A DNA stretch of 64,000 nt, from contig NZ_MOXD01000014.1 in assembly GCF_001976145.1 (NCBI RefSeq), forward strand, positions 62,001 to 126,000, read 5' to 3'. The first letter of the stretch is position 1. The number at the start of each line of letters is the position of its first letter. The stretch comes from Serratia oryzae (GTDB taxonomy: Bacteria > Pseudomonadota > Gammaproteobacteria > Enterobacterales > Enterobacteriaceae). This document shows, one piece after another, positions 50,679 to 61,483 of this stretch. The notes below the pieces were generated by a model. That model saw nothing but the letters and a program-made list of their open reading frames with translations, was not told where the DNA came from and ran no database searches. The translations under genes were made by a program, and so were the position numbers.

Positions 50679-53315
50679 CTAACCCGTATTACGCATCCCG
50701 GCGGCCACGCCGGCGATAGTCACCATCAGCGCCTGTTCAACCCGCGCGTCCGGCTGCTCCTGCTGGCGTAAACGGTGCAACAGTTCGGCCTGCAGCACGT
50801 TGAGCGGATCGGTGTAAACGTTACGCAGCGCGATGGATTCGGCGATCCACGGCAGATCTGCCATCAGGTTGTCGTCGTTGGCAATGGTCAGCACCACTTT
50901 GATATCGCTTTCCAACTGATCGCGCAGCTGTTTACCCAACGGCCACAGTGATTTATCCACCAGGCGCTGATCGTAGTATTCCGCCAGCCACAGATCGGTT
51001 TTGGAAAATACCATTTCCAGCATCGCGATACGCGTCGAGAAGAACGGCCAGTTGCGGCACATGGCTTCCAACTGGTTTTGCTTGCCGGCCTTCACCGCTT
51101 CCTGCAAGCCTGCACCGGCACCCAGCCAAGCGGGCAGCATCAGGCGGTTCTGCGTCCAGGCGAAGATCCACGGAATAGCGCGCAGGCTCTCAACGCCACC
51201 GTTCGGGCGGCGCTTGGCCGGGCGCGAACCCAACGGCAGTTTGCCCAGTTCTTGCTCCGGCGTTGCGGCGCGGAAATAGGGCACGAAGTCTGGGTTTTCA
51301 CGCACGTAACCACGATACATTTTGCACGAGGTTTCGGACAGCTCATCCATCAGCGAACGCCACTCTGTTTTCGGCTCCGGCGGCGGCAACAGGTTGGCTT
51401 CCAATACTGCACTGGTGTACAGCGCCAGGCTGCTGATGGTGACTTCTGGCAGGCCGAACTTGAAGCGGATCATCTCGCCCTGCTCGGTGACGCGCAGGCC
51501 GCCTTTCAGGCTGCCCGGCGGTTGCGACAGCAGAGCAGCATGGGCTGGTGCGCCGCCACGGCCAATCGAACCGCCACGGCCATGGAACAGCGTCAGCGCC
51601 ACACCGGCTTTTTCACAGGTTTTGATCAACGCGTCCTGTGCGCGGTACTGCGCCCAGGACGCCGCCATCACGCCAGCGTCTTTCGCCGAGTCGGAATAGC
51701 CGATCATCACCATCTGTTTGCCCTGAATAAAGCCGCGATACCAGTCGATATTCAGCAACTGAGTCATCACGTCATCGGCATTGTTCAGATCGTCGAGGGT
51801 TTCGAACAGCGGTGCTACCGGCAGCGCGAAGGGGCATCCGGCCTCTTTCAGCAGCAAATGTACCGCCAGCACGTCAGACGGCGTGCGTGCCATGGAGATC
51901 ACATAGGCGGCGATCGAACCCTGTGGCGCTTCCGCGACCACGCGGCAGGTTTCCAGCACTTCCTGAGTATCGGCACTCGGTTCCCACTTCAGCGGCACCA
52001 GCGGGCGCTTGGAGTTCAGTTCGCGGATCAGGAAGGCCTGCTTATCGGCTTCAGACCAGCTTTCGTAATCACCCAGCCCCAGATAGCGGGTCAGTTCAGC
52101 GATGGCTTCGGTATGGCGGGTGCTTTCCTGGCGCACGTCGATGCGCACCAGCGGCACGCCGAAACAGCGCACGCGGCGCAGGGTGTCTAACAGTTGACCG
52201 TTGGCGATGATCCCCATGCCGCAGGCCACCAGCGATTGATAACAGGCGTACAGCGGTTCCCATAGCTGCTCATTGTTTACCAGCAGGTCGTGCGGACGCA
52301 GCACGCGTTCGCCTTTCAGCCGCCCTTCCAGATACGCCTGGGAGCTCATCAGTTGGCTGCGCAGGCGTTTCATCAGTTCGCGATACGGTTCTTGTACGTC
52401 GGCACCACCGGCCAATTCACGCAGTTCCGGGGTACATTCGGTCATCGACAGCTCAGAGACCAGCACCTGAATATCGCGGGTGAACAGGTCACAGGCTTTC
52501 CAGCGGCTTAAAAGCAGCACATGGCGGGTGATTTCAGCCGTGACGTTCGGGTTACCGTCGCGGTCGCCGCCCATCCAGGAGGTGAAGCGAATGGGCACGG
52601 CTTCTACCGGCAGGCGGTAATCGATAGAGTTTTCCAACTGCTCGTTAAATTCGCGCAGGAAGGCGGGCACACCTTCCCACAGGCTATTTTCCACTACCGC
52701 AAAGCCCCATTTGGCTTCGTCGATCGGCGATGGGCGGTTTTTGCGCATTTCGTCGGTATGCCAGGATTGCGCCACCAATTGGCGCAAACGACGCATGATT
52801 TTATTGCGCTCGTAGTCGGCCAGATCGTTATGGTCGAGCTGGCTGAGGCAGGTATTTACCTCAACCAGTTTGTGGATCAGGGTACGGCGAGTGATTTCCG
52901 TTGGGTGCGCGGTCAGGACCAACTCAATAGAGAGGTCGTCCACCGCGTTTTGCAGCTCTTTGGTGCTGAGCTGTTTGTCTTTCAGCCGGGTGAACAACTG
53001 AGCCAGGGCTTCTGGGTTGCTCGCCGCCTCGCCGTGCGGCGAAATGCTGTGATATTGCTCGGCCACGTTGGTCAAATTAAGGAACTGACTGAAGGCGCGC
53101 GCGACTGGCAGCAATTCGTCATTGGACAGGTTCTGCAGCGTCGACAGCAGTTCCTGGCGATGCGCTTCATTACCAGCACGTGAAGATTTGGAAAGCTTAC
53201 GGATAGTTTCAACGCGATCGAGAATATGCTCGCCCAGCGCTTCTTTGATGGTGTCGCCGAGCAATTTGCCGAGCATACTGACATTACTTCGCATTGCCGA
53301 ATATTGTTCGTTCAT
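50679..53315 (-). CDS. ppc: Phosphoenolpyruvate carboxylase
   Basis: Anaplerotic carboxylation of PEP to oxaloacetate. 878 residues (E. coli 883), starting [20 protein letters not shown]. Catalytic His motif [31 protein letters not shown] and the glycine loop [14 protein letters not shown] are intact; the C-terminus MRNTG is the usual allosteric-site end. Confidence 0.98.
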   Translation of the reverse strand: MNEQYSAMRSNVSMLGKLLGDTIKEALGEHILDRVETIRKLSKSSRAGNEAHRQELLSTLQNLSNDELLPVARAFSQFLNLTNVAEQYHSISPHGEAASNPEALAQLFTRLKDKQLSTKELQNAVDDLSIELVLTAHPTEITRRTLIHKLVEVNTCLSQLDHNDLADYERNKIMRRLRQLVAQSWHTDEMRKNRPSPIDEAKWGFAVVENSLWEGVPAFLREFNEQLENSIDYRLPVEAVPIRFTSWMGGDRDGNPNVTAEITRHVLLLSRWKACDLFTRDIQVLVSELSMTECTPELRELAGGADVQEPYRELMKRLRSQLMSSQAYLEGRLKGERVLRPHDLLVNNEQLWEPLYACYQSLVACGMGIIANGQLLDTLRRVRCFGVPLVRIDVRQESTRHTEAIAELTRYLGLGDYESWSEADKQAFLIRELNSKRPLVPLKWEPSADTQEVLETCRVVAEAPQGSIAAYVISMARTPSDVLAVHLLLKEAGCPFALPVAPLFETLDDLNNADDVMTQLLNIDWYRGFIQGKQMVMIGYSDSAKDAGVMAASWAQYRAQDALIKTCEKAGVALTLFHGRGGSIGRGGAPAHAALLSQPPGSLKGGLRVTEQGEMIRFKFGLPEVTISSLALYTSAVLEANLLPPPEPKTEWRSLMDELSETSCKMYRGYVRENPDFVPYFRAATPEQELGKLPLGSRPAKRRPNGGVESLRAIPWIFAWTQNRLMLPAWLGAGAGLQEAVKAGKQNQLEAMCRNWPFFSTRIAMLEMVFSKTDLWLAEYYDQRLVDKSLWPLGKQLRDQLESDIKVVLTIANDDNLMADLPWIAESIALRNVYTDPLNVLQAELLHRLRQQEQPDARVEQALMVTIAGVAAGMRNTG

Positions 53316-53621
53316 ATAACCCCTGGCCCAGTTCTCTGTATACCCCTGTTATCAACGTTGCAGCATGGTTAACCACAAATTGAAATCGTGGGTACATGAT
53401 TTTCATCTTGTAAGTAAATTTCACGTGTTAGGTAAAGACTGCTGGTTTTATCTCACTACGTTCCTGCCCAACCGTTAATTGACACTATTTTTAGCAAAAA
53501 AACATCAAAATCGACGCATTTTCTGAAATTTAATTACGCGTCGCTGGTTATCAGCTTAGCTTATCGGCTTTATTTTCTGCGCCTGAAGGGCGTGGGCGAT
53601 GACAGTGCATCGCCCCGTTTT
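53316..53621. other. 306-bp region between ppc start and argE end
   Basis: Should carry the ppc promoter. AT-rich around 53400-53550. A short stretch at 53339-53364 faintly resembles an ERIC end. No gene and no strong hairpin seen. Confidence 0.4.
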
Positions 53622-54773
53622 CTATTGCTGGCAGAAATGATCGACCAATTGCCCCAGCAGCTTGCGTGTGGGTTCGATAAACGCCGTGTCGAGGTATTCA
53701 TCTGGCTGATGCGCCTGGTTGATCGAACCCGGCCCCAGCACCAGCGTCGGGCACACCTCTTGCACAAACGGCGCTTCGGTGCAGTAGTTCACCACTTCGG
53801 TACGCGAACCCAGCAGTTTCTCAATCACCGCCACCATATGGTGATCGGTTGGGCATTCGTAGCCTGGGATCGGCGGATGCAGTTCATCAATCGACAAACG
53901 CCCAGGCCAGCGTTGGCTGACCGGTGCCAGCGCGTCGTGCAGCAGTTCGTTGATGTTGTCCAACGTCATGCCTGGCAACGGGCGGATATCCATATGCAGT
54001 TCGCAGCAGGCGCAGATGCGGTTGGCCGCGTCGCCCCCGCTGATATGGCCGAAGTTCATGGTGGGATAAGGCACCGCAAACGCTGGGTTGTTGTAGCGCT
54101 CCTGCAGCGTTTTGCGCAGCGCCATCAAATGCCCGATGGATTCATGCATCAGATCGATAGCGTTGACGCCGCGTGCCGGATCGCTCGAATGGCCCGATTG
54201 GCCCACGATGCGGATAGCGTTGGAGATATGGCCTTTGTGCGCGCGCACCGGCTGCAGCGAGGTGGGTTCACCAATAATGGCAAAATCCGGGCGGATTTGA
54301 GTGGAAGCGGCAAAATAGCGCGCTCCGGCCATGGTCGTTTCTTCGTCTGCGGTGGCCAGAATGTACAGCGGTTTGGTCAGTTTGCTGGCATCGATATCCC
54401 GTACCGCGTCCAGAATGAAGGCGAAGAAGCCCTTCATGTCGGCGGTGCCCAGCCCATACAGTTTGTTGTCGTGCTCGGTCAGCGTGAACGGATCGCGCGT
54501 CCAGCGGCCTTCATCGTAAGGCACGGTGTCGGTATGGCCCGCCAGCAGCAGGCCGCCGCTGCCCGTGCCAATGCTGGCCAGCAGGTTAAATTTGTTGCGC
54601 GTATCCGGTACGGGTTGCACGTCGACGCGAAAGCCCAAATCGGTGAACCAACCGGCCAGCAAGTTGATTAATGCTTCATTACTCTGATCGAGGGCACCAT
54701 CGGTGGCGCTGATCGACGGAATGGCGATCAACGCCCGGTACAGCTCAATAAATGGAGGTAATTTCATCTTCAC
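53622..54773 (-). CDS. argE: Acetylornithine deacetylase
   Basis: Zinc M20-family hydrolase releasing ornithine from N-acetylornithine. 383 residues. Metal-binding [39 protein letters not shown] and the dimerisation-domain [17 protein letters not shown] are seen. Divergent from argC; the shared 210-bp region has two ARG boxes. Confidence 0.97.
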   Translation of the reverse strand: MKMKLPPFIELYRALIAIPSISATDGALDQSNEALINLLAGWFTDLGFRVDVQPVPDTRNKFNLLASIGTGSGGLLLAGHTDTVPYDEGRWTRDPFTLTEHDNKLYGLGTADMKGFFAFILDAVRDIDASKLTKPLYILATADEETTMAGARYFAASTQIRPDFAIIGEPTSLQPVRAHKGHISNAIRIVGQSGHSSDPARGVNAIDLMHESIGHLMALRKTLQERYNNPAFAVPYPTMNFGHISGGDAANRICACCELHMDIRPLPGMTLDNINELLHDALAPVSQRWPGRLSIDELHPPIPGYECPTDHHMVAVIEKLLGSRTEVVNYCTEAPFVQEVCPTLVLGPGSINQAHQPDEYLDTAFIEPTRKLLGQLVDHFCQQ

Positions 54774-54798
54774 TGTTGACAGCCTTTGGTTAGGATAG

Positions 54799-54837
54799 TA
54801 TCAATATTCATGCATTTATTTTGAATAAAAATACATT
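54799..54837. promoter_or_regulatory. Paired ARG boxes between argE and argC
   Basis: 54820-54837 (TTTGAATAAAAATACATT) matches the ArgR half-operator WNTGAATWWWWATTCANW with one mismatch. 54799-54816 (TATCAATATTCATGCATT) matches with three. They are 3 bp apart, the spacing used by ArgR hexamers, so both argE and argCBGH are probably arginine-repressed. Confidence 0.8.
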
Positions 54838-54983
54838 AAGCTGGAGCGTAAGGGAACTCGAACCCCGGATGTTGATAAAAACATCAACGCTCGACCACGT
54901 GGGTGAACGGCGCAACAACGCGACCAAGCCCTGCTCTCGGGGCACAAGTGCCTCTACTGTAAGCCAAAAAGGTGAAAGGCCAC

Positions 54984-55988
54984 ATGTTGAATACGCTGAT
55001 TGTTGGTGCCAGCGGTTACGCCGGAGCGGAGCTCACGGCTTATCTGAATCGCCACCCACACATGAACATAACCGCTTTAGCGGTTTCAGCGCAAAGTGCA
55101 GATGCAGGAAAATTGCTTTCTGAGTTGCATCCACAGTTAAAAGGCATCGTTGATCTGCCGTTGCAGCCGCTGGTGAACGTGGCGGAAGCAGCAAAGGGGA
55201 TCGACGTGGTGTTTCTCGCCACGGCCCATGAAGTCAGCCACGACATCGCTCCGGAGTTTCTGGCGGCGGGCTGCGTGGTGTTCGATCTCTCGGGCGCATT
55301 CCGTGTGCAGGGCAGCGATTTTTACCGCCAATATTATGGCTTTGAACATCAGCATGCCGACTGGCTGGCCAAGGCAGTATATGGCCTGGCGGAATGGCAG
55401 AGCGAAAAAATCAAAGAAGCGCAATTGATCGCCGTGCCGGGCTGCTACCCAACGGCGGCTCAGTTGGCGCTGAAGCCGTTGATCGACAAACAACTGCTGA
55501 ATCTGGACCAATGGCCGGTGATCAACGCCGTCAGTGGTGTCAGCGGTGCCGGGCGCAAAGCCAGCGTCACCACCAGCTTCTGCGAAGTCAGCCTGCAACC
55601 TTATGGCCTGTTCAACCATCGTCACCAGCCGGAAATTTCCGCGCACTTGGGTATCCCGGTGATCTTTACGCCGCACTTGGGGAGCTTCCCGCGTGGCATT
55701 CTGGAAACCATCACCTGCCGCCTGAAAACGGGCGTTACCGCGCAGGATGTGGCTGCGGCCTATCACGAGGCCTACGACGATAAACCGCTGGTGCGGCTGT
55801 ACGACAAAGGGGTGCCTGCGTTGAAATCGGTGGTGGGCCTGCCGTTCTGCGATATCGGTTTTGCCGTGCAGGGCGAGCATCTGATCGCGGTGGCTGCGGA
55901 AGACAACTTATTGAAAGGTGCGGCCGCTCAGGCGGTGCAGTGCCTGAATATCCGTTTTGGGTTCCCGGAAACCCAATCATTAATTTAA
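54984..55988 (+). CDS. argC: N-acetyl-gamma-glutamyl-phosphate reductase
   Basis: NADPH-dependent third step of arginine synthesis. 334 residues from the ATG at 54984 ([20 protein letters not shown]), as in E. coli; a GTG four codons earlier is the alternative. Catalytic Cys in [13 protein letters not shown]. First gene of argC-B-G-H. Confidence 0.98.
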   Translation: MLNTLIVGASGYAGAELTAYLNRHPHMNITALAVSAQSADAGKLLSELHPQLKGIVDLPLQPLVNVAEAAKGIDVVFLATAHEVSHDIAPEFLAAGCVVFDLSGAFRVQGSDFYRQYYGFEHQHADWLAKAVYGLAEWQSEKIKEAQLIAVPGCYPTAAQLALKPLIDKQLLNLDQWPVINAVSGVSGAGRKASVTTSFCEVSLQPYGLFNHRHQPEISAHLGIPVIFTPHLGSFPRGILETITCRLKTGVTAQDVAAAYHEAYDDKPLVRLYDKGVPALKSVVGLPFCDIGFAVQGEHLIAVAAEDNLLKGAAAQAVQCLNIRFGFPETQSLI

Positions 55989-56115
55989 TATTTACCCAAA
56001 AGCTTTCAAGTTGTAGCTAGGTGGCAATTGAACGAATCTCCAGGAGCTTGCACAAGTCAGTGACTGGGGTGATAGAAGACAGCCAACAACGCTATGGCTT
56101 GAAAGATGAAGGGTA
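55989..56115. repeat. Full-length ERIC element filling the argC-argB gap
   Basis: 127 bp. The left end AAAAGCTTTCAAGTTGTAGC, the centre CTCCAGGAGCTTGCACAAG...AGTGACTGGGGTGA, the GACAGCCAACAACGC segment and the right end GGCTTGAAAGATGAAGGGTA all match ERIC. It begins the base after the argC stop and its right end includes the AAGGG ribosome binding site of argB. Confidence 0.9.
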
Positions 56116-56120
56116 CAGCC

Positions 56121-56906
56121 GTGAGCAAAGCGATGAACCCATTAATTATTAAACTCGGTGGTGTGTTACTGGATAGCGAAGAAGCGCTGGAGCGCTTGTT
56201 TACCGCGCTGGATATCTATCGCCAGGAACATCAGCGCCCGCTGGTGATCGTCCACGGTGGCGGTTGCGTAGTGGATGAACTGATGAAGCAGCTCTCTCTG
56301 CCGGTAGTGAAGAAGAACGGCCTGCGCGTCACGCCTGCCGATCAGATCGACATCATTACCGGTGCACTGGCCGGTAGCGCCAACAAAACGCTGTTGGCGT
56401 GGGCGGTTAAACATAAAATCAGTGCGGTTGGGCTGAGCCTGGCCGATGGCGGCAGCGTTACGGTGACGCAGCTCGACCCGGCGTTGGGCCACGTCGGCAA
56501 TGCGCAGCCGGGCTCGCCTGCGCTGCTCAATACGCTGCTGACGGCGGGCTATCTGCCGGTGATCAGTTCCATCGGTATTACCGCCGAAGGCCAACTGATG
56601 AATGTGAATGCCGATCAGGCTGCCACGGCGTTGGCTGCCACCTTAGGTGCGGATTTGATCCTGCTGTCCGATGTCAGTGGCATTCTCGATGGTAAAGGGC
56701 AACGCATCGCGGAAATGACGGCGCAAAAAGCAGAACAACTGATTGCTCAGGGCATCATTACTGATGGTATGGTAGTGAAGGTGAACGCGGCACTGGATGC
56801 GGCCCGTACTCTTGGTCGCCCGGTGGATATCGCCAGCTGGCGCAATGCCGAAAAGCTTCCTGCTCTGTTTAATGGTGTGTCGATTGGCACCCGGATCCTC
56901 GCTTAA
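56121..56906 (+). CDS. argB: Acetylglutamate kinase
   Basis: Second step of arginine synthesis. 261 residues from a GTG at 56121 (AAGGG 7 bases upstream), which gives [27 protein letters not shown]; an ATG 4 codons later (56133) would match E. coli more closely but lacks its own site. Substrate and ATP segments [35 protein letters not shown] and [14 protein letters not shown] are present. 26 bases before argG. Confidence 0.97.
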   Translation: MSKAMNPLIIKLGGVLLDSEEALERLFTALDIYRQEHQRPLVIVHGGGCVVDELMKQLSLPVVKKNGLRVTPADQIDIITGALAGSANKTLLAWAVKHKISAVGLSLADGGSVTVTQLDPALGHVGNAQPGSPALLNTLLTAGYLPVISSIGITAEGQLMNVNADQAATALAATLGADLILLSDVSGILDGKGQRIAEMTAQKAEQLIAQGIITDGMVVKVNAALDAARTLGRPVDIASWRNAEKLPALFNGVSIGTRILA

Positions 56907-56932
56907 ATTTAGAATTAAAAAGGAATAACACA

Positions 56933-58150
56933 ATGCAAAACAAAGGCATCAAGAAAATCGTTCTGGCGTACTCTGGCGGCTTGGATACTTCGGCCATCAT
57001 TCCATGGCTGAAAGAGAACTACGGTGGCTGCGAAGTGGTGGCTTTCGTGGCAGATATCGGCCAGGAGCGCAGCGATCTGGAAGGCGTTGAGCAGAAAGCT
57101 CTGCAATCCGGTGCCTCTGAATGTCACGTGGTTGATCTGCGTGAAGAGTTTATCAGTGACTATGTTTACCCGGTGCTGCAAACCGGTGCGCTGTATGAAG
57201 GCAGCTACCTGCTGGGCACCTCCATGGCGCGCCCGATCATCGCTAAAGCTCAGGTTGAGCTGGCGCTGAAAGTGGGTGCAGACGCGCTGTGCCATGGTGC
57301 AACCGGTAAAGGCAACGATCAGGTGCGTTTCGAAACCACCTATACCGCGCTGGCTCCACATCTGAAAGTGGTTGCGCCATGGCGTGAGTGGAACCTGCGT
57401 TCCCGTGAAGCGCTGCTGGATTACTTGAAAGAGCGTAATATCCCGACCACCGCGTCGCTGGAAAAAATCTACAGCCGTGATGAAAACGCCTGGCATATCT
57501 CAACCGAAGGTGGCGTGCTGGAAAGCCCGTGGAATGCGCCGAACAAAGACTGCTGGGTGTGGACCGTCGATCCGCAGGAAGCGCCAGATCAGCCTGAGCA
57601 GGTGACGGTGACCGTGGCGAAGGGCCGTGTGGTGGCGGTGAACGGTGAAGCGATGAGCCCGTACAAGTGCCTGGAAACCCTGAACGTGCTGGGTGCCAAA
57701 CATGGCGTTGGCCGTATCGACATCGTGGAAAACCGCCTGGTGGGGATTAAATCTCGCGGCTGCTACGAAACCCCAGGGGGCACCATCATGGTGGCTGCGC
57801 TGCGTGGCGTCGAGCAACTGGTGTTGGATCGCGACAGCTTCAAGTGGCGTGAGCAGTTAGGCCTGGAAATGTCTTATGTGGTGTACGATGGTCGTTGGTT
57901 TGCGCCGCTGCGCCGTTCTATTCAGGCAGCCGCTCAGGCGCTGGCAGAAGAGGTGAACGGCGAAGTGGTACTGCAACTGTATAAAGGCCAGGTGACGGCG
58001 ATTCAGAAGAAATCCGTCAATAGCCTGTATTCCGAAGAGTTTGCGACCTTCGGCGAAGACGAGGTTTACGATCACAGCCATGCGGGCGGCTTTATCCGCC
58101 TGTTCTCGCTCTCTTCCCGTATTCGTGCGTTGAACGAGAAGAAAAAGTAA
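56933..58150 (+). CDS. argG: Argininosuccinate synthase
   Basis: ATP-dependent condensation of citrulline and aspartate. 405 residues, PP-loop motif [16 protein letters not shown] at the N-terminus, [13 protein letters not shown] in the middle. This is the short (about 400-residue) form, not the E. coli type of about 447. Its place between argB and argH is the Serratia/Yersinia arrangement; E. coli has argG elsewhere. Confidence 0.98.
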   Translation: MQNKGIKKIVLAYSGGLDTSAIIPWLKENYGGCEVVAFVADIGQERSDLEGVEQKALQSGASECHVVDLREEFISDYVYPVLQTGALYEGSYLLGTSMARPIIAKAQVELALKVGADALCHGATGKGNDQVRFETTYTALAPHLKVVAPWREWNLRSREALLDYLKERNIPTTASLEKIYSRDENAWHISTEGGVLESPWNAPNKDCWVWTVDPQEAPDQPEQVTVTVAKGRVVAVNGEAMSPYKCLETLNVLGAKHGVGRIDIVENRLVGIKSRGCYETPGGTIMVAALRGVEQLVLDRDSFKWREQLGLEMSYVVYDGRWFAPLRRSIQAAAQALAEEVNGEVVLQLYKGQVTAIQKKSVNSLYSEEFATFGEDEVYDHSHAGGFIRLFSLSSRIRALNEKKK

Positions 58151-58183
58151 CCTCAGGTTTATACTCTAAATACGTCAATTTAA

Positions 58184-58204
58184 GGGGCGCAGCATGCTGG
58201 GCCC
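58184..58204 (+). repeat. Left direct repeat flanking copy 2
   Basis: GGGGCGCAGCATGCTGGGCC plus C; 20 of 21 bases identical to 58337-58357. Confidence 0.8.
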
Positions 58205-58205
58205 T

Positions 58206-58336
58206 GAGGTTGATGACAAAGTGGCTTTTAAACCGGAGATACCCGGGTCTAGCGCACCGAGGGGCACTTCGGCGGCTTACGCCGCTACGACCCCTTCGGC
58301 ACGCTCCCCCTAATAACGGGCTTTGTCAGCAGTCTG
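58206..58336. repeat. 131-bp MITE-like repeat, copy 2 (argG-argH)
   Basis: Same length as copy 1 at 27767-27897, about 10 substitutions and no gaps by eye. Starts GAGGTTGATGACAAAG, ends CTTTGTCAGCAGTCTG. It lies inside the arg operon between argG and argH, in the same orientation relative to the plus strand as copy 1. Flanked by a 21-bp duplicated palindrome. No coding capacity. Confidence 0.8.
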
Positions 58337-58357
58337 GGGGCGCAGCATGCTGCGCCC
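58337..58357 (+). repeat. Right direct repeat / intercistronic palindrome
   Basis: GGGCGCAGCA / TGCTGCGCCC is a perfect 20-bp palindrome (58338-58357), followed by TTTCG; 29 bases before the argH start. It may attenuate or stabilise the transcript. Confidence 0.75.
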
Positions 58358-58385
58358 TTTCGCATACTTATTCAGGAGCAAGATT

Positions 58386-59759
58386 ATGGCACTTTGGGGC
58401 GGACGGTTCAGCCAGGCAGCGGATCAGCGGTTCAAACAATTAAACGATTCTCTGCGTTTCGATTATCGCCTGGCGGAACAGGACATAGTGGGCTCCGTTG
58501 CCTGGTCAAAAGCGCTGGTGACCGTCAATGTGCTGACGGCGGCAGAGCAGCAGCAGCTTGAGCAGGCACTGAATGCGCTGTTGGCAGAAGTGCAGGCCGA
58601 TCCGCTGGCGATCGTCAAAAGCGATGCGGAAGACATTCACAGTTGGGTAGAGCAGAAGCTGATCGATAAAGTCGGCGATCTGGGTAAAAAGTTGCATACC
58701 GGCCGCAGCCGAAACGATCAGGTGGCTACCGATCTGAAACTGTGGTGCAAGCACCAGGTCAGTGAACTGCATCAGGCGATTGTCCAACTGCAACAAGCGC
58801 TGGTGGAAACCGCCGAAGCCAATCAGGATGCGGTGATGCCGGGGTATACCCACTTGCAGCGTGCGCAGCCGGTCACTTTCGCGCACTGGTGTTTAGCCTA
58901 TGTCGAAATGCTGGCGCGGGATGAAAGCCGCCTGCAGGATACGCTGAAGCGCCTGGATGTCAGCCCGCTGGGCAGCGGTGCGCTGGCAGGGACGGCTTAT
59001 CCGATCGATCGTGAGCAATTGGCTGGCTGGTTAGGCTTTGCCTCTGCCACCCGTAACAGCCTGGATAGCGTTTCCGATCGTGACCATGTGCTGGAACTGC
59101 TGTCCAACGCGGCCATCAGCATGGTGCACCTGTCGCGCTTTGCTGAAGACCTGATCTTCTTCAACAGCGGTGAGGCGGCGTTTGTTGAGCTTTCCGATCG
59201 CGTGACTTCAGGTTCATCCCTGATGCCGCAGAAGAAAAACCCGGATGCCCTGGAGCTGATCCGTGGAAAATGCGGGCGTGTACAGGGTGCGTTGACCGGC
59301 ATGATGATGACCCTGAAAGGGCTACCGCTGGCGTACAACAAAGACATGCAGGAAGACAAAGAAGGGTTGTTCGATGCGCTCGACACCTGGATGGATTGCT
59401 TGCAGATGGCGGCGCTGGTGCTGGATGGTATTCAGGTGAAGCGCCCACGTTGCCAGGAAGCGGCGCAGCAGGGCTATGCCAACTCCACCGAACTGGCTGA
59501 TTACCTGGTGGCTAAAGGCGTACCGTTCCGTGAAGCGCACCACATTGTGGGTGAAGCGGTAGTGGAAGCGATCCGCCAGGGCAAACCGCTGGAAGATCTG
59601 TCGTTGGCAGACCTGCAGAAATTCAATGCGGTGATTAGTGACGACGTGTATCCGGTTCTCGCACTGCAGTCCTGCCTGGATAAGCGTGCGGCCAAGGGCG
59701 GTGTTTCACCGCAGCAGGTCGCAAGTGCGATTTCTGAGGCGAAGAAACGCTTATTCTAA
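58386..59759 (+). CDS. argH: Argininosuccinate lyase
   Basis: Final step of arginine synthesis, releasing fumarate. 457 residues from the ATG at 58386 with CAGGAG upstream ([21 protein letters not shown]). Fumarase-superfamily signature [19 protein letters not shown] and the [13 protein letters not shown] segment are present. A 21-residue longer reading would lie in the flanking palindrome. Confidence 0.98.
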   Translation: MALWGGRFSQAADQRFKQLNDSLRFDYRLAEQDIVGSVAWSKALVTVNVLTAAEQQQLEQALNALLAEVQADPLAIVKSDAEDIHSWVEQKLIDKVGDLGKKLHTGRSRNDQVATDLKLWCKHQVSELHQAIVQLQQALVETAEANQDAVMPGYTHLQRAQPVTFAHWCLAYVEMLARDESRLQDTLKRLDVSPLGSGALAGTAYPIDREQLAGWLGFASATRNSLDSVSDRDHVLELLSNAAISMVHLSRFAEDLIFFNSGEAAFVELSDRVTSGSSLMPQKKNPDALELIRGKCGRVQGALTGMMMTLKGLPLAYNKDMQEDKEGLFDALDTWMDCLQMAALVLDGIQVKRPRCQEAAQQGYANSTELADYLVAKGVPFREAHHIVGEAVVEAIRQGKPLEDLSLADLQKFNAVISDDVYPVLALQSCLDKRAAKGGVSPQQVASAISEAKKRLF

Positions 59760-59768
59760 ACGGTGTCG

Positions 59769-59789
59769 GGGGCAGTTTATGGCTGCCCC
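59769..59789 (+). terminator. argH terminator
   Basis: GGGGCAG / CTGCCCC with a 7-base loop followed by GGTTATTT, 10 bases after the stop. Confidence 0.7.
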
Positions 59790-59854
59790 GGTTATTTACC
59801 CCGCCAACAGAAAGTTTCGGCAACCAGAGGATGAGCAATCTGGGGGGCATTACG

Positions 59855-59880
59855 CAAAAAACCGGGCGCAGGGGCCCGGT
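59855..59880 (-). terminator. Terminator of the Lpd-like gene
   Basis: On the minus strand ACCGGGC / GCCCGGT is followed by six Ts, 25 bases after the stop of the flavoprotein gene. Confidence 0.85.
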
Positions 59881-59904
59881 CTGATGTCTTGCAGAGATAA
59901 AAAC

Positions 59905-61353
59905 TTATTCACCAGGGCAATGCTGGCAGCGTTCCGCCTCGGCTTCACCCAATTTCAGTTTGGCTTGCAGATCGCGCAGTGCGGTACGCAGCCCCTCTTC
60001 AATCACCGGGTGGTAGAACGGCATATCCAGCATCTGGTTGATGGTCATCTGCTGCTGATGCGCCCAGGCCAGCAGGTGAGCAATATGCTCCACATCCGGG
60101 CCGATCATCTCAGCCCCTAAAAAGCGGCCAGTGCCTTGCTCACCGTAGACGTGCAGAATACCTTTGTTACGCAGCATCACGCGTGAGCGGCCCTGATTTT
60201 CGAACGACACTTCACCCACCTCAAAGCAGCCACAGGCGCTGAATTTCTGGCTCAGTTCGCGGAAAGTGGAACCGACCATGGCGATCTGTGGATCGGAGAA
60301 CACCACCGAAAGCGCGCTGCGGCGCAGCCCTGGGTTAACTTCCGGGTAGCTGCCGGCATTTTGCCCGGCAATACGCGCCTGATCGCTGGCTTCGTGCAGC
60401 AGCGGCAGTTGATTGCTGGCATCCCCGGCGATGAAGATATGCGGTACGCTGGTTTGCATGGTCAGGCGATCTGCCTGTGGAACGCCTTTGGCATCGAGCG
60501 CTAGGCTGGTATTTTCCAGGCCGAGGTTGTCGACATTCGGGCGACGGCCGGTGGCCGCCAGCACGTAATCCACCACTATTTCCTGCGTTTGGCAGTGTCG
60601 ATCCTGATAGCGGATAAACACTTTTTCGCCTTCGCGCTGCATGATGTCTACCTTCACGTCGGGATCGAGAGTGAACTCCTCTCCCAGCGTTTTTGCGGCA
60701 TATTCACGTACGGCGCTGTCGGTTAGTGGGCCAACGGCACCACCGATGCCAAACACGCTGGTTTTTACCCCAAGGCGATGCAGCGCCTGGCCCAGCTCCA
60801 AGCCGATCACTCCCGGCCCGAACACGGCGACCGACCGCGGTAAATCATCCCAGTTGAAGACGTCGTCATTGACGATCAGGCGATCGCCCAACTGGTTCCA
60901 CTGCGCAGGCCAGCTTGGGCGTGAGCCGGTCGCAATGACAATACGCTGTGCCACGATGCGCGTATGTTGGTCCACCTGAAGGGTATTGTCGTCGATAAAG
61001 CGGGCGTAACCTTGAATTTTGTCGGCTGTCGGGATACTGCCGACGCCTTCCAACACAAAACCGACAAAGCGATCGCGTTCACGTTTGACGCGAGCCATCA
61101 CTTCGCGGCCATTGACGATCGTTTTGCCTGCAGGATGTACGCCAAAACCCGGGGCGCGCTCAATCTGGTGTACCGCGTCCGCGGCAGCAATCAATAATTT
61201 GGAGGGCATGCAGCCCACGCGAGCACAGGTGGTGCCGTAAGAGCCACCTTCAATCATCACAACGTTCGGGGTAGTGAGTTTGGCTGCGCGATAGGCACCT
61301 AATCCCGCCGTGCCACCGCCGATCACCGCGACATCAACATTCAACTGTTTCAT
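59905..61353 (-). CDS. Dihydrolipoamide dehydrogenase-like flavoprotein with C-terminal CxxC
   Basis: Class I flavin disulfide reductase. 482 residues from the ATG at 61353 (MKQLNVDVAVIGGGTAGLGAY). Redox-active C43-x4-C48 (TTCARVGCMPSKLL), NAD-binding GPGVIGLELGQALHRLG, FAD motif FIAGDASNQLPLLHEA, and the C-terminal His-Glu pair in YHPVIEEGL are intact. Unusually it ends RCQHCPGE, a CxxC (C476, C479) at the extreme C-terminus. It is not next to lipoamide-complex genes. It lies downstream of the hybrid peroxidase but behind a terminator. The real disulfide substrate is unknown. Confidence 0.85.
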   Translation of the reverse strand: MKQLNVDVAVIGGGTAGLGAYRAAKLTTPNVVMIEGGSYGTTCARVGCMPSKLLIAAADAVHQIERAPGFGVHPAGKTIVNGREVMARVKRERDRFVGFVLEGVGSIPTADKIQGYARFIDDNTLQVDQHTRIVAQRIVIATGSRPSWPAQWNQLGDRLIVNDDVFNWDDLPRSVAVFGPGVIGLELGQALHRLGVKTSVFGIGGAVGPLTDSAVREYAAKTLGEEFTLDPDVKVDIMQREGEKVFIRYQDRHCQTQEIVVDYVLAATGRRPNVDNLGLENTSLALDAKGVPQADRLTMQTSVPHIFIAGDASNQLPLLHEASDQARIAGQNAGSYPEVNPGLRRSALSVVFSDPQIAMVGSTFRELSQKFSACGCFEVGEVSFENQGRSRVMLRNKGILHVYGEQGTGRFLGAEMIGPDVEHIAHLLAWAHQQQMTINQMLDMPFYHPVIEEGLRTALRDLQAKLKLGEAEAERCQHCPGE

Positions 61354-61390
61354 ATCCACTCCAGAATACCCTGAGTATCCCATCAGGTAT

Positions 61391-61414
61391 AAAAAGGGCG
61401 GGCCAGCGCCCGCC
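61391..61414 (-). terminator. Terminator of the hybrid peroxidase gene
   Basis: Minus strand GGCGGGC-GCTG-GCCCGCC, then CTTTTT, between the peroxidase and the Lpd-like gene. Confidence 0.8.
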
Positions 61415-61483
61415 AAAAGCTTACGTATTATTTCAAACGGCACATTGTTGAGTGCCGGATGAAACCCGTCGGGTATTTTTTGA

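Noticed and set aside
51078-52190. 370-residue open frame opposite ppc
   Set aside because: Antisense shadow of ppc; low-complexity Gln/Arg/His composition and no start signal.
53339-53364. Possible ERIC end upstream of ppc (TATACCCCTGTTATCAACGT)
   Set aside because: Match is short and interrupted and no partner end was found nearby.
54841-54910. tRNA-like T-arm (reverse complement GGGGTTCGAGTTCCC) in the argE-argC gap
   Set aside because: No acceptor stem, D arm or anticodon arm could be built around it; treated as chance resemblance.
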